DNA from: Limisphaerales bacterium
GTDB taxonomy: Bacteria > Verrucomicrobiota > Verrucomicrobiia > Limisphaerales > UBA8199
Reading direction: 5' to 3'
Assembly: GCA_025356925.1 (NCBI GenBank)
Contig: JANXQE010000299.1
Span: 1 to 7,256 of the forward strand
Length of the DNA: 7,256 nucleotides
Under the pieces are notes generated by a model, which did not search any database, had not been told where the DNA came from, and worked only from the letters and a program-made list of their open reading frames with translations. The position numbers and the translations under genes were made by a program. Each line of letters starts with the position of its first letter. Position 1 is the stretch's first letter. This document shows positions 1 to 6,831 of this stretch, in pieces.

Positions 1-40
1 GCAAGCCGATCGGCGGCCGAGTTTGCATGGGTAGCATGAA

Positions 41-56
41 GCGGCGTAAACGCCGC
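41..56. repeat. Hairpin just upstream of plsC
   Basis: GCGGCG-TAAA-CGCCGC forms a perfect 6-bp GC-only stem with a 4-base loop, ending 11 bases before the plsC ATG. No T-run follows on the plus strand, so it is not a classical intrinsic terminator. The upstream gene is cut off by the window. Stops at 31-33 and 37-39 close two plus frames before the stem, while the third frame reads through it and stops at 69-71, overlapping the plsC start as ATGA. The stem could therefore be an intergenic structure or part of an upstream coding end. It lies where a ribosome binding site would be, and no purine-rich site is visible there. Confidence 0.4.
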
Positions 57-67
57 GCTCCGTCAGC

Positions 68-724
68 ATGAACCCGGTCTATTTCTTGAGTTGGATTTGC
101 TTCCGAGCCCTGTACAAGTTTTATTTTGGATGGAGGGTTTACAACCCTGAGCGCGTACCGCTCACCGGGCCGGTGATTCTCGCCTCGAATCATGCCAGTT
201 TTCTCGACCCGCCTCTCGTCGGTGCGGGGCTGACACGTGGCATCAACTACCTGGCACGCGAGAACCTCTTTCGGTTCCCCGTTTTAGGGCAAATCTTGCA
301 CCAATGGCAGGTCGTGCCGGTGGACCGTGATGGTGGAGGCGCAAAAGGGCTCAGGGCCATCCTCGATCGGCTGTTGGCCGGCGGCGGCATCATCCTCTTT
401 CCCGAGGGAACCCGGACCCGGGACGGGAGGTTGCAGAAAGCGCGGTCGGGCATCGGGCTCGCGGTCATTAAATCGCCCGCACCGGTCGTCCCGGTCAGGG
501 TCTTTGGCACCTTTGAAGCCTACAACCGGCATATGCGCTTCCCTCGGCCGTGCCGGAGGGTGACCGTGAAATACGGCCGGCCGATGCTGTTCGAGCAGCT
601 TCGAACCGAATCCAAATCCTGTTCCAAGCAGAGGCTGAAGGAAATCTACCAGCAAGTAGCGGACGATCTTATGGGCGCCATCGCCGCGCTCGAGGCTCAT
701 GCGGATAAAGAGACTTTCCCGTAG
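68..724 (+). CDS. plsC: 1-acyl-sn-glycerol-3-phosphate acyltransferase (PlsC/LPLAT family)
   Basis: The product (218 residues) should transfer an acyl chain to the sn-2 position of lysophosphatidic acid at the inner membrane, giving phosphatidic acid for phospholipid synthesis. An N-terminal hydrophobic segment (about residues 5-22) suits a membrane anchor. The catalytic HX4D motif is intact in NHASFLDP (41-48), followed by VPVDRD (83-88), the glycerophosphate-binding FPEGTR (111-116) and the VPV block (141-143). All motifs are in the usual order and spacing, and the length is normal for short bacterial PlsC proteins. The ATG is chosen because it gives the full membrane segment. There is no convincing Shine-Dalgarno, and an open upstream frame ends in an ATGA overlap with this start, so coupling to a gene beyond the window edge is possible. 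The family also contains acyltransferases of other specificity, so the fold is certain and the exact substrate inferred. Confidence 0.93.
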   Translation: MNPVYFLSWICFRALYKFYFGWRVYNPERVPLTGPVILASNHASFLDPPLVGAGLTRGINYLARENLFRFPVLGQILHQWQVVPVDRDGGGAKGLRAILDRLLAGGGIILFPEGTRTRDGRLQKARSGIGLAVIKSPAPVVPVRVFGTFEAYNRHMRFPRPCRRVTVKYGRPMLFEQLRTESKSCSKQRLKEIYQQVADDLMGAIAALEAHADKETFP

Positions 725-727
725 CCT

Positions 728-761
728 TTTCGCCGGCGAGCGCGCCAGTCCGTTGGCGAAA
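728..761. terminator. Possible bidirectional terminator between convergent genes
   Basis: TTTCGCC (728-734) pairs with GGCGAAA (755-761), and the 20-base loop holds a second small stem, GGCG-AGCG-CGCC (735-746). The structure starts 3 bases after the plsC stop and lies between plsC and the converging DUF4404-type gene, where a shared terminator is expected. On the minus strand the stem is followed by AAGG rather than a T-run; on the plus strand it is preceded by TTTT. It is therefore not a canonical rho-independent terminator. Confidence 0.3.
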
Positions 762-798
762 CCTGCGGCGGGCGGTCGCCGGGTTCATTGAGCCTCGC

Positions 799-1131
799 TC
801 AGATGCCGAGGTTCGAAAGCGTGTTGCTGATGGCGTTGACGATTTGCGCCAACCGCGGATGAGATTCGCGGAGCTCGGCAACGGAGGAACTAAGGCCCTC
901 CAGGGAAAGTTTCAGCAGACGCGGGTTTCGTTCTGTGCGGGTCGCCTCGTGCGCAGAAACCTCTGCGAACCCCGCGATACTCTGGGCTTGATCGCCGTGG
1001 GTTTTGGACAATTCGGCCACCTCGGATTTGAGCGTGCCCAGCAACTGGACGAGTTCGCGGCGACGATCCTCCTTGATCGTGTCCGCGCCTTGAATTCTGG
1101 CTTCGATTTTTCCGATCGTATCCTCGATCAT
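799..1131 (-). CDS. DUF4404-type small helical protein
   Basis: A 110-residue, highly charged, probably all-helical protein with no signal peptide or membrane segment, so presumably cytoplasmic. Residues about 26-55 have hydrophobic spacing suggestive of a coiled coil. The C-terminus, ESHPRLA (89-95) through SNLGI (106-110), matches what I recall of the end of DUF4404 family proteins (a 'SHPRL' block, then a short helix ending near N-[LM]-G-I). The biochemical role of that family is unknown. The frame is open back to 1551 inside tmk, but the start at 1131 is preferred because GGGAG lies 7 bases upstream on the coding strand and the longer version would overlap tmk. It follows tmk on the same strand after a 277-base palindrome-rich gap, so independent transcription is likely. 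Confidence 0.7.
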   Translation of the reverse strand: MIEDTIGKIEARIQGADTIKEDRRRELVQLLGTLKSEVAELSKTHGDQAQSIAGFAEVSAHEATRTERNPRLLKLSLEGLSSSVAELRESHPRLAQIVNAISNTLSNLGI

Positions 1132-1136
1132 GGTTG

Positions 1137-1141
1137 TGCTC
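1137..1141 (-). promoter_or_regulatory. Ribosome binding site of the DUF4404-type gene
   Basis: On the minus strand GGGAG stands 7 bases before the ATG at 1131. It is one of the few clear Shine-Dalgarno sequences in the window, and it decides the start codon of a frame that stays open for about 420 bases further upstream. Confidence 0.6.
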
Positions 1142-1248
1142 CCATTTCTCGCCTGATGATAGGCCGATGCCTCTAACCAGCAAGGAAAACGTGGAAGGAG
1201 CAGGCAGCGTATGGATGCGAGGTTCATCGGGCAGGTCGAGTCATTAGC

Positions 1249-1265
1249 GCAGGTTTTAAATCTGC
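1249..1265. repeat. Near-perfect palindrome GCAGGTTT-T-AAATCTGC
   Basis: Eight-base arms around a single T, with one G:T wobble. It lies in the gap between tmk and the DUF4404-type gene, about 120 bases upstream of the latter's start. It could be an operator, but its presence in a cluster of unrelated palindromes fits a dispersed intergenic repeat better. Confidence 0.45.
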
Positions 1266-1332
1266 TGTAACGCGGACCTGTGGTCTTCGTGGCGCGGGGA
1301 AAGGTTTGGCGCAGCGGGTTTATCTCACGCGG

Positions 1333-1349
1333 GCCGACTGCAAGTCGGC
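1333..1349. repeat. Perfect palindrome GCCGACT-GCA-AGTCGGC
   Basis: Seven-base perfect arms around a 3-base centre, in the same tmk/DUF4404 gap. It has the same short-centre design as the palindrome at 1249-1265 but an unrelated arm sequence. No T-run follows on either strand, so it is not an obvious intrinsic terminator. Confidence 0.5.
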
Positions 1350-1357
1350 GAGCCAGC

Positions 1358-1401
1358 AGCGGGACGCCTCCGCTAGGAGTGGGTGGCCCCTCGCTGGGGG
1401 G
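1358..1401. repeat. Two further hairpins downstream of tmk
   Basis: AGCGG (1358-1362) pairs with CCGCT (1370-1374) across 7 bases. CCCC-TCGCT-GGGG (1387-1399) forms a second stem 9 bases beyond the tmk stop codon. On the minus strand the latter could act as a weak transcription stop or as 3'-end protection for the cysS-tmk message, but it lacks a U-tract. Confidence 0.35.
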
Positions 1402-1408
1402 CAGATTT

Positions 1409-2056
1409 TCAAACCGCGCGGCCCAGCAGGGGAGCGACTGTCTTCCAAATCTCGGCCTCGACCTCTGGCACCGCTCGCGTCGCGTCGATTCTGCGCACGC
1501 GGTTAGGTTCGGCTGCCGCGATGGCTTCATAGCCGCGCGCGACGCGGACAAAGAAGGCTCGATCGGCTTCTTCTATGCGATCACGGAGGATCGGTTGGGT
1601 GGCTTGGCGCTTTGCCCGTCGATGTTCACTCGTGGTTTCGGATACGGCCAGCAGCAAGGTGAGGTCCGGTCGGGTTTTACCCACGGCTGAATCGATGATG
1701 GCAGCCACCATTTTCAGATCAAGTTGGCGGCCATAGCCCTGGTAAGCGGTCGTGGAATCATAAAAACGATCGCACAGGACGATTTCACCGGCCTGCAGGC
1801 CAGGGCGGATGACCTCGCGGACCAGTTGCGCCCGACTCGCGTTCATGAGGAGCAGCTCGGCCTCGGGCGTCATGGCTTGGTTGTTTGGACTGTGCTTGAG
1901 GGTGTGCCGGATTTCCTCGCCAATGGGCGTGCCCCCGGGCTCGCGCAGCGTGCGGACCTCACGCCCCGTCGACAGGAGACGGGCGGCCAGCCGGCCGATT
2001 TGGGTCGATTTGCCGCTGCCCTCGTTTCCCTCAAAGGTAATGAACAGTCCCTTCAT
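1409..2056 (-). CDS. tmk: Thymidylate kinase (dTMP kinase)
   Basis: The enzyme phosphorylates dTMP to dTDP with ATP in the cytoplasm, the step that both routes to dTTP share. The protein is 215 residues, the usual length. It has the P-loop GNEGSGKST (10-18), the dTMP-binding REPGGTPIGE (38-47), the family signature DRFYDSTTAYQGYGR (96-110) and an arginine-rich LID segment (about 146-161) ending in DRIEEAD. The basic residues in the LID and a P-loop without the extra arginine suggest the E. coli-like class II enzyme. The ATG at 2056 gives the standard N-terminus MKGLFITFEG. No Shine-Dalgarno precedes it; instead its ATG overlaps the stop of a small upstream ORF (ATGA), and cysS ends only 87 bases upstream on the same strand, so co-transcription and translational coupling are likely. 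Confidence 0.96.
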   Translation of the reverse strand: MKGLFITFEGNEGSGKSTQIGRLAARLLSTGREVRTLREPGGTPIGEEIRHTLKHSPNNQAMTPEAELLLMNASRAQLVREVIRPGLQAGEIVLCDRFYDSTTAYQGYGRQLDLKMVAAIIDSAVGKTRPDLTLLLAVSETTSEHRRAKRQATQPILRDRIEEADRAFFVRVARGYEAIAAAEPNRVRRIDATRAVPEVEAEIWKTVAPLLGRAV

Positions 2057-2133
2057 GTAGTAATCTTGCGGTTACGTGGAAGAGCCAGGGACTCGCAGGA
2101 TTTCTTACGTCCGAAGAGCGGCATGGACTTCAT
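2053..2133 (-). CDS. Possible 26-residue ORF between cysS and tmk
   Basis: An ATG at 2133 lies 10 bases past the cysS stop and opens 26 codons rich in Lys and Arg, with the segment PLFGRKK near the N-terminus. Its TGA overlaps the tmk ATG by 4 bases (ATGA). It has no Shine-Dalgarno, so it would depend on ribosomes re-initiating after cysS. It is in a different frame from the end of cysS, and cysS has a normal C-terminus, so it is not a frameshifted tail of that gene. I recognise no family. It may be a real leader peptide coupling tmk translation to cysS, or a chance ORF; length alone cannot tell. Confidence 0.3.
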   Translation of the reverse strand: MKSMPLFGRKKSCESLALPRNRKITT

Positions 2134-2143
2134 GGCGTTCGGT

Positions 2144-3559
<1,416 letters not shown>

Positions 3560-3660
3560 GTGCGAATGCGCAAAAGGTGAGGCACGAATCAGTGAAAGAA
3601 AAGGGAAAAGTCCGGCGAGGCATGGGCCGAGGCGAGTATCCGAGACTACCGCGCTGCGGC

Positions 3661-3685
3661 GCGCGGTCATTCCCGCCCGCAGCAA
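3661..3685 (+). repeat. Degenerate copy of the GGACATTCCTGTCC repeat
   Basis: It matches the reverse complement of 5852-5876 at 22 of 25 positions; the differences are at repeat positions 7, 14 and 16. The changes fall in the small internal stem (GGACA/TGTCC becomes GGTCA/CGCCC), so the hairpin is lost while the flanks GCGCGG and CCGCAGCAA are kept. Similarity ends sharply at the core: neither flank aligns with those of the other two copies. Confidence 0.55.
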
Positions 3686-3701
3686 CGAAAGGATTGGGTC
3701 G

Positions 3702-3719
3702 GGGCGCTGGAAAGCGCCC
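3702..3719. repeat. Perfect hairpin GGGCGCT-GGAA-AGCGCCC
   Basis: A 7-bp GC-rich stem closes a GGAA tetraloop of the GNRA class, which would be very stable as RNA in the plus orientation. It lies 142 bases before the 626-residue gene and 143 bases before cysS on the other strand, 16 bases after the degenerate repeat copy. No U-tract follows. It is probably part of the same repeat element; a leader-RNA role is possible but unsupported. Confidence 0.5.
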
Positions 3720-3860
3720 GTCACCGGCCGCCTGGAGAGGGGGCGCACCGCTTGCTCCGGCATCCTTCGATACAACGCTTGAGTTTCGGAGCGGCACCAG
3801 GTACACGAGTGCGGAGCCCGACGGTCGTGTCGAGTGCCGGCCTAAAAGTGGCTCCAAACC

Positions 3861-5741
3861 ATGAAGTCAATTCAAGACGTCAGAATCGTTCTGAGGCAAT
3901 TCCGCGGAGGAGTTCTTCCAGTGATCCTCGCGGTCGTCGCTGCAGCCGCCTTAGCCCCGAATACCTGGGCCTCACCGAACGTAGTTCTTTGGGACACCAG
4001 CGCCCCACTGTCCAGCTCTCCCAATGTCGAAGACCGGAGTGGATGGAGAATCGTCCCCAATGACCTCCTGACGCTCGAGACCGACCCGCCCAAGGCCAGT
4101 TCCGACCCGGGCTATTATGGTCGGGAATATGCCTTCAAAGGGGACGCTGTCGTGGAGAACCAAAAGCTATTGGCAGTGTTTTGGTCGGCGACAGGTCGCA
4201 TTGTGTTTTACTCAAAGTCGGACAACTCGCCGCCGAGTAGTTCCACCCGGGCGAACGCTCCGGCCATCACCAAGGTAGTGGAATTGGCTCCGCTGCTATC
4301 CAAAACCAAATCCGTCGCCCTTGACCACATCGAGGTCTTGCGCAATGCGGAGGATGAAGTAGTGCTGCAGGTCGTCTTTAAGGACTCTCCAGGGTGTTCC
4401 GCCGTGCTCGGTTTTGGCAGGACGGAGATTGTAGATGTTAAACCATCGGCGGTCATGAACGGGGTGAGTATCTTGGGCGCGTTCGAATACGGGGTGGTGC
4501 CCAGCTTTATCGGTGACGACTTAATCTTTGCGGCGCAAGAGAATGGTTCAAACGAGACCCTCTGTTTGCCTTCGGAGAACCTCGTCTTGGGGCTGTTGAA
4601 GGGCGAAGCCTCTGAGTTGGTGATGACTTGGCCTGCGGGTAAACAGAAGCTGCGGCTCGGGATGAGTGAGGCACAAAACGGTCCGCGCTCGATCAAATCG
4701 ATCGATTTCGACAATGGCGGCCAGAGCTTTTATTTGGCGCCGCTGGCCGCGGCGGGCCTCTGGCACAAGGAAGTTTTGACGCCCGCCTATCTGGAGAAGG
4801 ATGTGGCCATTAGCTGGAAACGACCGTTCCCCGCCCATTGGAAAACCCAATTGTACGAGGAAGCGTTGAAGACCACCTTTGCCTTCAGGGAAGCCAAGGG
4901 CGATATCTGGCGGGGAGTGCCGGGTTCGTATGATTACCCAGTGTGGTTCGACGGCGACCAGACATTTTATCACCTGAGCAAAAAGGTCCCGCCAAAGGGC
5001 GAGTCTGTTATCTATTTCCTTGAAGGGCAGGGGACTCCAGCCTCGATCTCCACGCCCGTGGAGATTATGAGAGCCTCGCTAGGCAGACTGGTCGCCGATC
5101 CAATTCTCGATGTTGTCGGGCGAAAGCTCCGCACCCACCATCGCCGCGGCGGCGAGGGAGTTCATCGCGCTTGCACCTGCGGCTGTACGGAGGCCATCCA
5201 GGCCGTTTTCGAAGCGGGCGAGGAAGTTGCTCGGAAGGACGACATTCAGGGGGATCTCGAGGACATGGTCTACTTCGTCCACCACCACGTGGATCGAATC
5301 AACGAATACCGACGGTTTGCTGATGACCTGATTCAATTTTTCAAGGTGAACAAGACCGCCTCCCCCGAACTCGGTCCATATCTCGACAATTTGGAGCAAA
5401 TTATCCAGCAAATACCGCAGGAGTATGGCGTCCAGCAGGAGAATATGAAATCGTTTGGCTACGCCGATGAACTGGTCCGTCGCACACTGGCGCTCACGGA
5501 GAAGAAAGATCCCGATAACCTGAAGGCGTATATGGAATTGCTCAAGGAATGGCGGGGCATGGGCGGTGCGCAAGATTATGTTTTGGCCCAATGCCACACG
5601 ATCACGAGAAAGTTAGCGCAGGAAGCCGGCTACGGCTGTGCGACCGAGCCCAAGGCGGTGGTCGTGGCCCAGGAGGTGCGGGCACGCGCCCGGCAGTGTT
5701 TGCGGAACCCGGACGGCTATGAAATCTGGGCTGATTACTGA
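3861..5741 (+). CDS. Exported 626-residue protein of unknown function
   Basis: I do not recognise the family. The N-terminus is a clear signal peptide: basic n-region (1-17), hydrophobic VLPVILAVVAAAALA (18-32) and probable cleavage after A37 (TWA-S). Residues about 38-410 look beta-rich, with many alternating hydrophobic stretches and aromatic residues (for example GLWHKEVLTPAYLEK). After a His/Arg patch (THHRRGG), CTCGC (438-442) forms a CxCxC motif, followed by a helical, charged region to the end with HHHVDRINEY and further cysteines. This suggests a secreted beta domain joined to a helical domain, with possible metal binding or disulfides at the junction. No catalytic signature or membrane anchor is visible. 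No Shine-Dalgarno precedes the ATG, which is chosen because it gives a complete signal peptide. The next gene also encodes an exported protein on the same strand. Confidence 0.85.
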   Translation: MKSIQDVRIVLRQFRGGVLPVILAVVAAAALAPNTWASPNVVLWDTSAPLSSSPNVEDRSGWRIVPNDLLTLETDPPKASSDPGYYGREYAFKGDAVVENQKLLAVFWSATGRIVFYSKSDNSPPSSSTRANAPAITKVVELAPLLSKTKSVALDHIEVLRNAEDEVVLQVVFKDSPGCSAVLGFGRTEIVDVKPSAVMNGVSILGAFEYGVVPSFIGDDLIFAAQENGSNETLCLPSENLVLGLLKGEASELVMTWPAGKQKLRLGMSEAQNGPRSIKSIDFDNGGQSFYLAPLAAAGLWHKEVLTPAYLEKDVAISWKRPFPAHWKTQLYEEALKTTFAFREAKGDIWRGVPGSYDYPVWFDGDQTFYHLSKKVPPKGESVIYFLEGQGTPASISTPVEIMRASLGRLVADPILDVVGRKLRTHHRRGGEGVHRACTCGCTEAIQAVFEAGEEVARKDDIQGDLEDMVYFVHHHVDRINEYRRFADDLIQFFKVNKTASPELGPYLDNLEQIIQQIPQEYGVQQENMKSFGYADELVRRTLALTEKKDPDNLKAYMELLKEWRGMGGAQDYVLAQCHTITRKLAQEAGYGCATEPKAVVVAQEVRARARQCLRNPDGYEIWADY

Positions 5742-5745
5742 ACCT

Positions 5746-5757
5746 CTGAGCCGGGGC
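5746..5757. terminator. Weak hairpin after the 626-residue gene
   Basis: Just past the stop at 5741 the sequence GAGCC-GG-GGCTC can fold as a short stem (effectively GAGC-CGGG-GCTC). There is no T-run, so it is at best a weak 3' structure for the exported-protein message. Confidence 0.15.
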
Positions 5758-5770
5758 TCTGACTCAGTCG

Positions 5771-5797
5771 GCGCGGGGACATTCCTGTCCACAGCAA
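5771..5797 (+). repeat. Left arm of inverted repeat pair (GGACATTCCTGTCC type)
   Basis: It contains GGACATTCCTGTCC, itself a small hairpin (GGACA-TTCC-TGTCC), flanked by GCGCGG and ACAGCAA. Compared with the right arm it differs by a two-base GG insertion before the stem and one G-to-A change after it. It begins 29 bases after the stop of the 626-residue gene. Confidence 0.75.
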
Positions 5798-5851
5798 TCT
5801 CCGAACCGACAGTCGCTCTGAACATCCCTCACGCGCTACTACCCACGTGCC

Positions 5852-5876
5852 TTGCTGCGGACAGGAATGTCCGCGC
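5852..5876 (-). repeat. Right arm of inverted repeat pair (GGACAGGAATGTCC on +)
   Basis: This is the reverse complement of the left arm, 54 bases away. Its internal stem GGACA/TGTCC is intact. It ends 28 bases before the ATG chosen for the FGE-domain lipoprotein, inside the upstream open frame of that gene. Together the arms could form a long cruciform or a stem-loop transcript between the two genes. The design resembles REP/BIME-type intergenic elements; no transposase is present in the window. Confidence 0.75.
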
Positions 5877-5904
5877 CCCGTTCACGCGGCTCTTTGTATT
5901 GACC

Positions 5905-6747
5905 ATGATGGTACTGATACCTGGCTGCGAGCGTTCTCCTTCAGGAAATCCATCCGCTGAGCAGAACGCCCCCCCACAAACCAACAACTCGGCGTCGAGC
6001 CCGGCTCCGGCAGGCTCGAGTGCGATGATGGTCCAAATTCCCGCTGGTCGGTTCATGATGGGCGATCCTGACGAGGTCGATGCGCCACCTCACGAAGTGA
6101 TGCTCAGTTCCTTCTACCTCGATAAATTCCTAATCACTCAGGACCAATTCCAAACGGTCCTGCACGAAAACCCGTCCCGATGGAAGGGTGGCAGTAATCC
6201 AGTCGAGCAAGTTCGCTGGTCCGATGCGGTGCGGTTTTGCAACAAGCGATCCGAGCTCGAAGGGTTGGAGTCCTGCTACGATCTTAAGACTTGGAAATGC
6301 AATTTCGAGGCCAGTGGCTACCGCTTGCCGACGGAAGCCGAATTTGAGTACGCGAGCCGAGCTGGCGCGACGACTCCCTATATCTCAGGGGATACACCGG
6401 CCAAACTGGGCGATTTTGCCTGGTTCGACAAAAACTCCGGCGGCCATCCGCGGCCGGTGGGGCAAAAGCAGGCCAACGCCTGGGGACTGTATGACGCGTG
6501 TGGCAATCTTTGGGAATGGTGTAATGATTTTTACCAGGTGGACTATTATATGGCGTCCCCGCGCCAGGATCCTAAGGGTCCCCAGGAAGGCAAGACCAGG
6601 ACGGTTCGCGGCGGCTCGTGGAGAGCCACCGCCGAGAACTGCCGGTCCGGTTACCGGTACAATGAGAATCCCGGGTATGCTGACGTCTGTTTCGGGTACG
6701 ACATCTATGGGTTCCGTTGTGCCAGGAGGCTCGGCGCGAAGCTATGA
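5905..6747 (+). CDS. Lipoprotein with FGE/SUMF1 (formylglycine-generating enzyme) domain
   Basis: From the ATG at 5905 the protein has 280 residues. Its N-terminus MMVLIPGC ends in a lipobox-like LIPGC, then a Ser/Pro/Asn-rich linker (about 9-40), suggesting membrane anchoring. The rest is a full-length FGE-sulfatase domain: IPAGRFMMGD at the start, YRLPTEAEFEYA (139-150), GLYDACGNLWEWCND (194-208), RGGSWR (235-240) and GFRCAR (269-274). True FGE oxidises a sulfatase cysteine using a C-x4-C pair (human C336/C341). Here C246 in NCRSGYRY has arginine at the +5 position, so the pair looks incomplete and the protein is probably not a classical sulfatase activator. The start is uncertain: the frame is open back to 5638 through the repeat arm, and MMVLIPGC is very short for a signal peptide, so the TTG at 5899 or another non-ATG start further upstream is possible. 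It may be co-transcribed with the 626-residue gene. Confidence 0.85.
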   Translation: MMVLIPGCERSPSGNPSAEQNAPPQTNNSASSPAPAGSSAMMVQIPAGRFMMGDPDEVDAPPHEVMLSSFYLDKFLITQDQFQTVLHENPSRWKGGSNPVEQVRWSDAVRFCNKRSELEGLESCYDLKTWKCNFEASGYRLPTEAEFEYASRAGATTPYISGDTPAKLGDFAWFDKNSGGHPRPVGQKQANAWGLYDACGNLWEWCNDFYQVDYYMASPRQDPKGPQEGKTRTVRGGSWRATAENCRSGYRYNENPGYADVCFGYDIYGFRCARRLGAKL

Positions 6748-6782
6748 ACGGCATTTAGGAAATTCCGCCCAAAGCCGGAGTC

Positions 6783-6827
6783 GAGCGGAACGCTCCAAAG
6801 ACCGTCGTGGCTTCAGCCGGCGCCGGC
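6783..6827. terminator. Hairpins in the convergent gap (possible bidirectional terminator)
   Basis: GAGCG-GAA-CGCTC (6783-6795) and the perfect palindrome GCCGGCGCCGGC (6816-6827) sit in the 84-base gap between the converging FGE-domain and SHOCT lipoprotein genes. Neither is followed by a T-run on either strand, so termination is only inferred from position. They may equally be another intergenic repeat. Confidence 0.3.
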
Positions 6828-6831
6828 CAGA

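Larger units (their letters stand above)
3560..3860. other. Divergent intergenic region with repeat-like sequence
   Basis: This 301-base stretch separates divergently transcribed cysS and the 626-residue exported-protein gene and should carry both promoters. I found no persuasive -35/-10 pair on either strand. Instead it holds a degenerate copy of the window's dispersed repeat (3661-3685) and a perfect 7-bp hairpin (3702-3719). All longer frames across it are Arg/Pro-rich and look non-coding. The stretch from about 3655 to 3780 may be one inserted repeat element; its outer boundaries are not visible. Confidence 0.5.

Noticed and set aside
1132..1551. Longer version of the DUF4404-type protein (250 residues)
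   Set aside because: It would overlap tmk and cross the palindrome cluster, while a good Shine-Dalgarno supports the start at 1131.
3560..3775. N-terminal extension of cysS by 72 residues
   Set aside because: The start at 3559 gives the normal family N-terminus; the extension is Arg/Pro-rich and covers the repeat-like intergenic sequence.
3779..3807. Possible promoter TTGAGT, 17 bases, TACACG upstream of the 626-residue gene
   Set aside because: The spacing is right, but the -10 matches the consensus at only about half its positions, which is expected by chance in a gap of this size.
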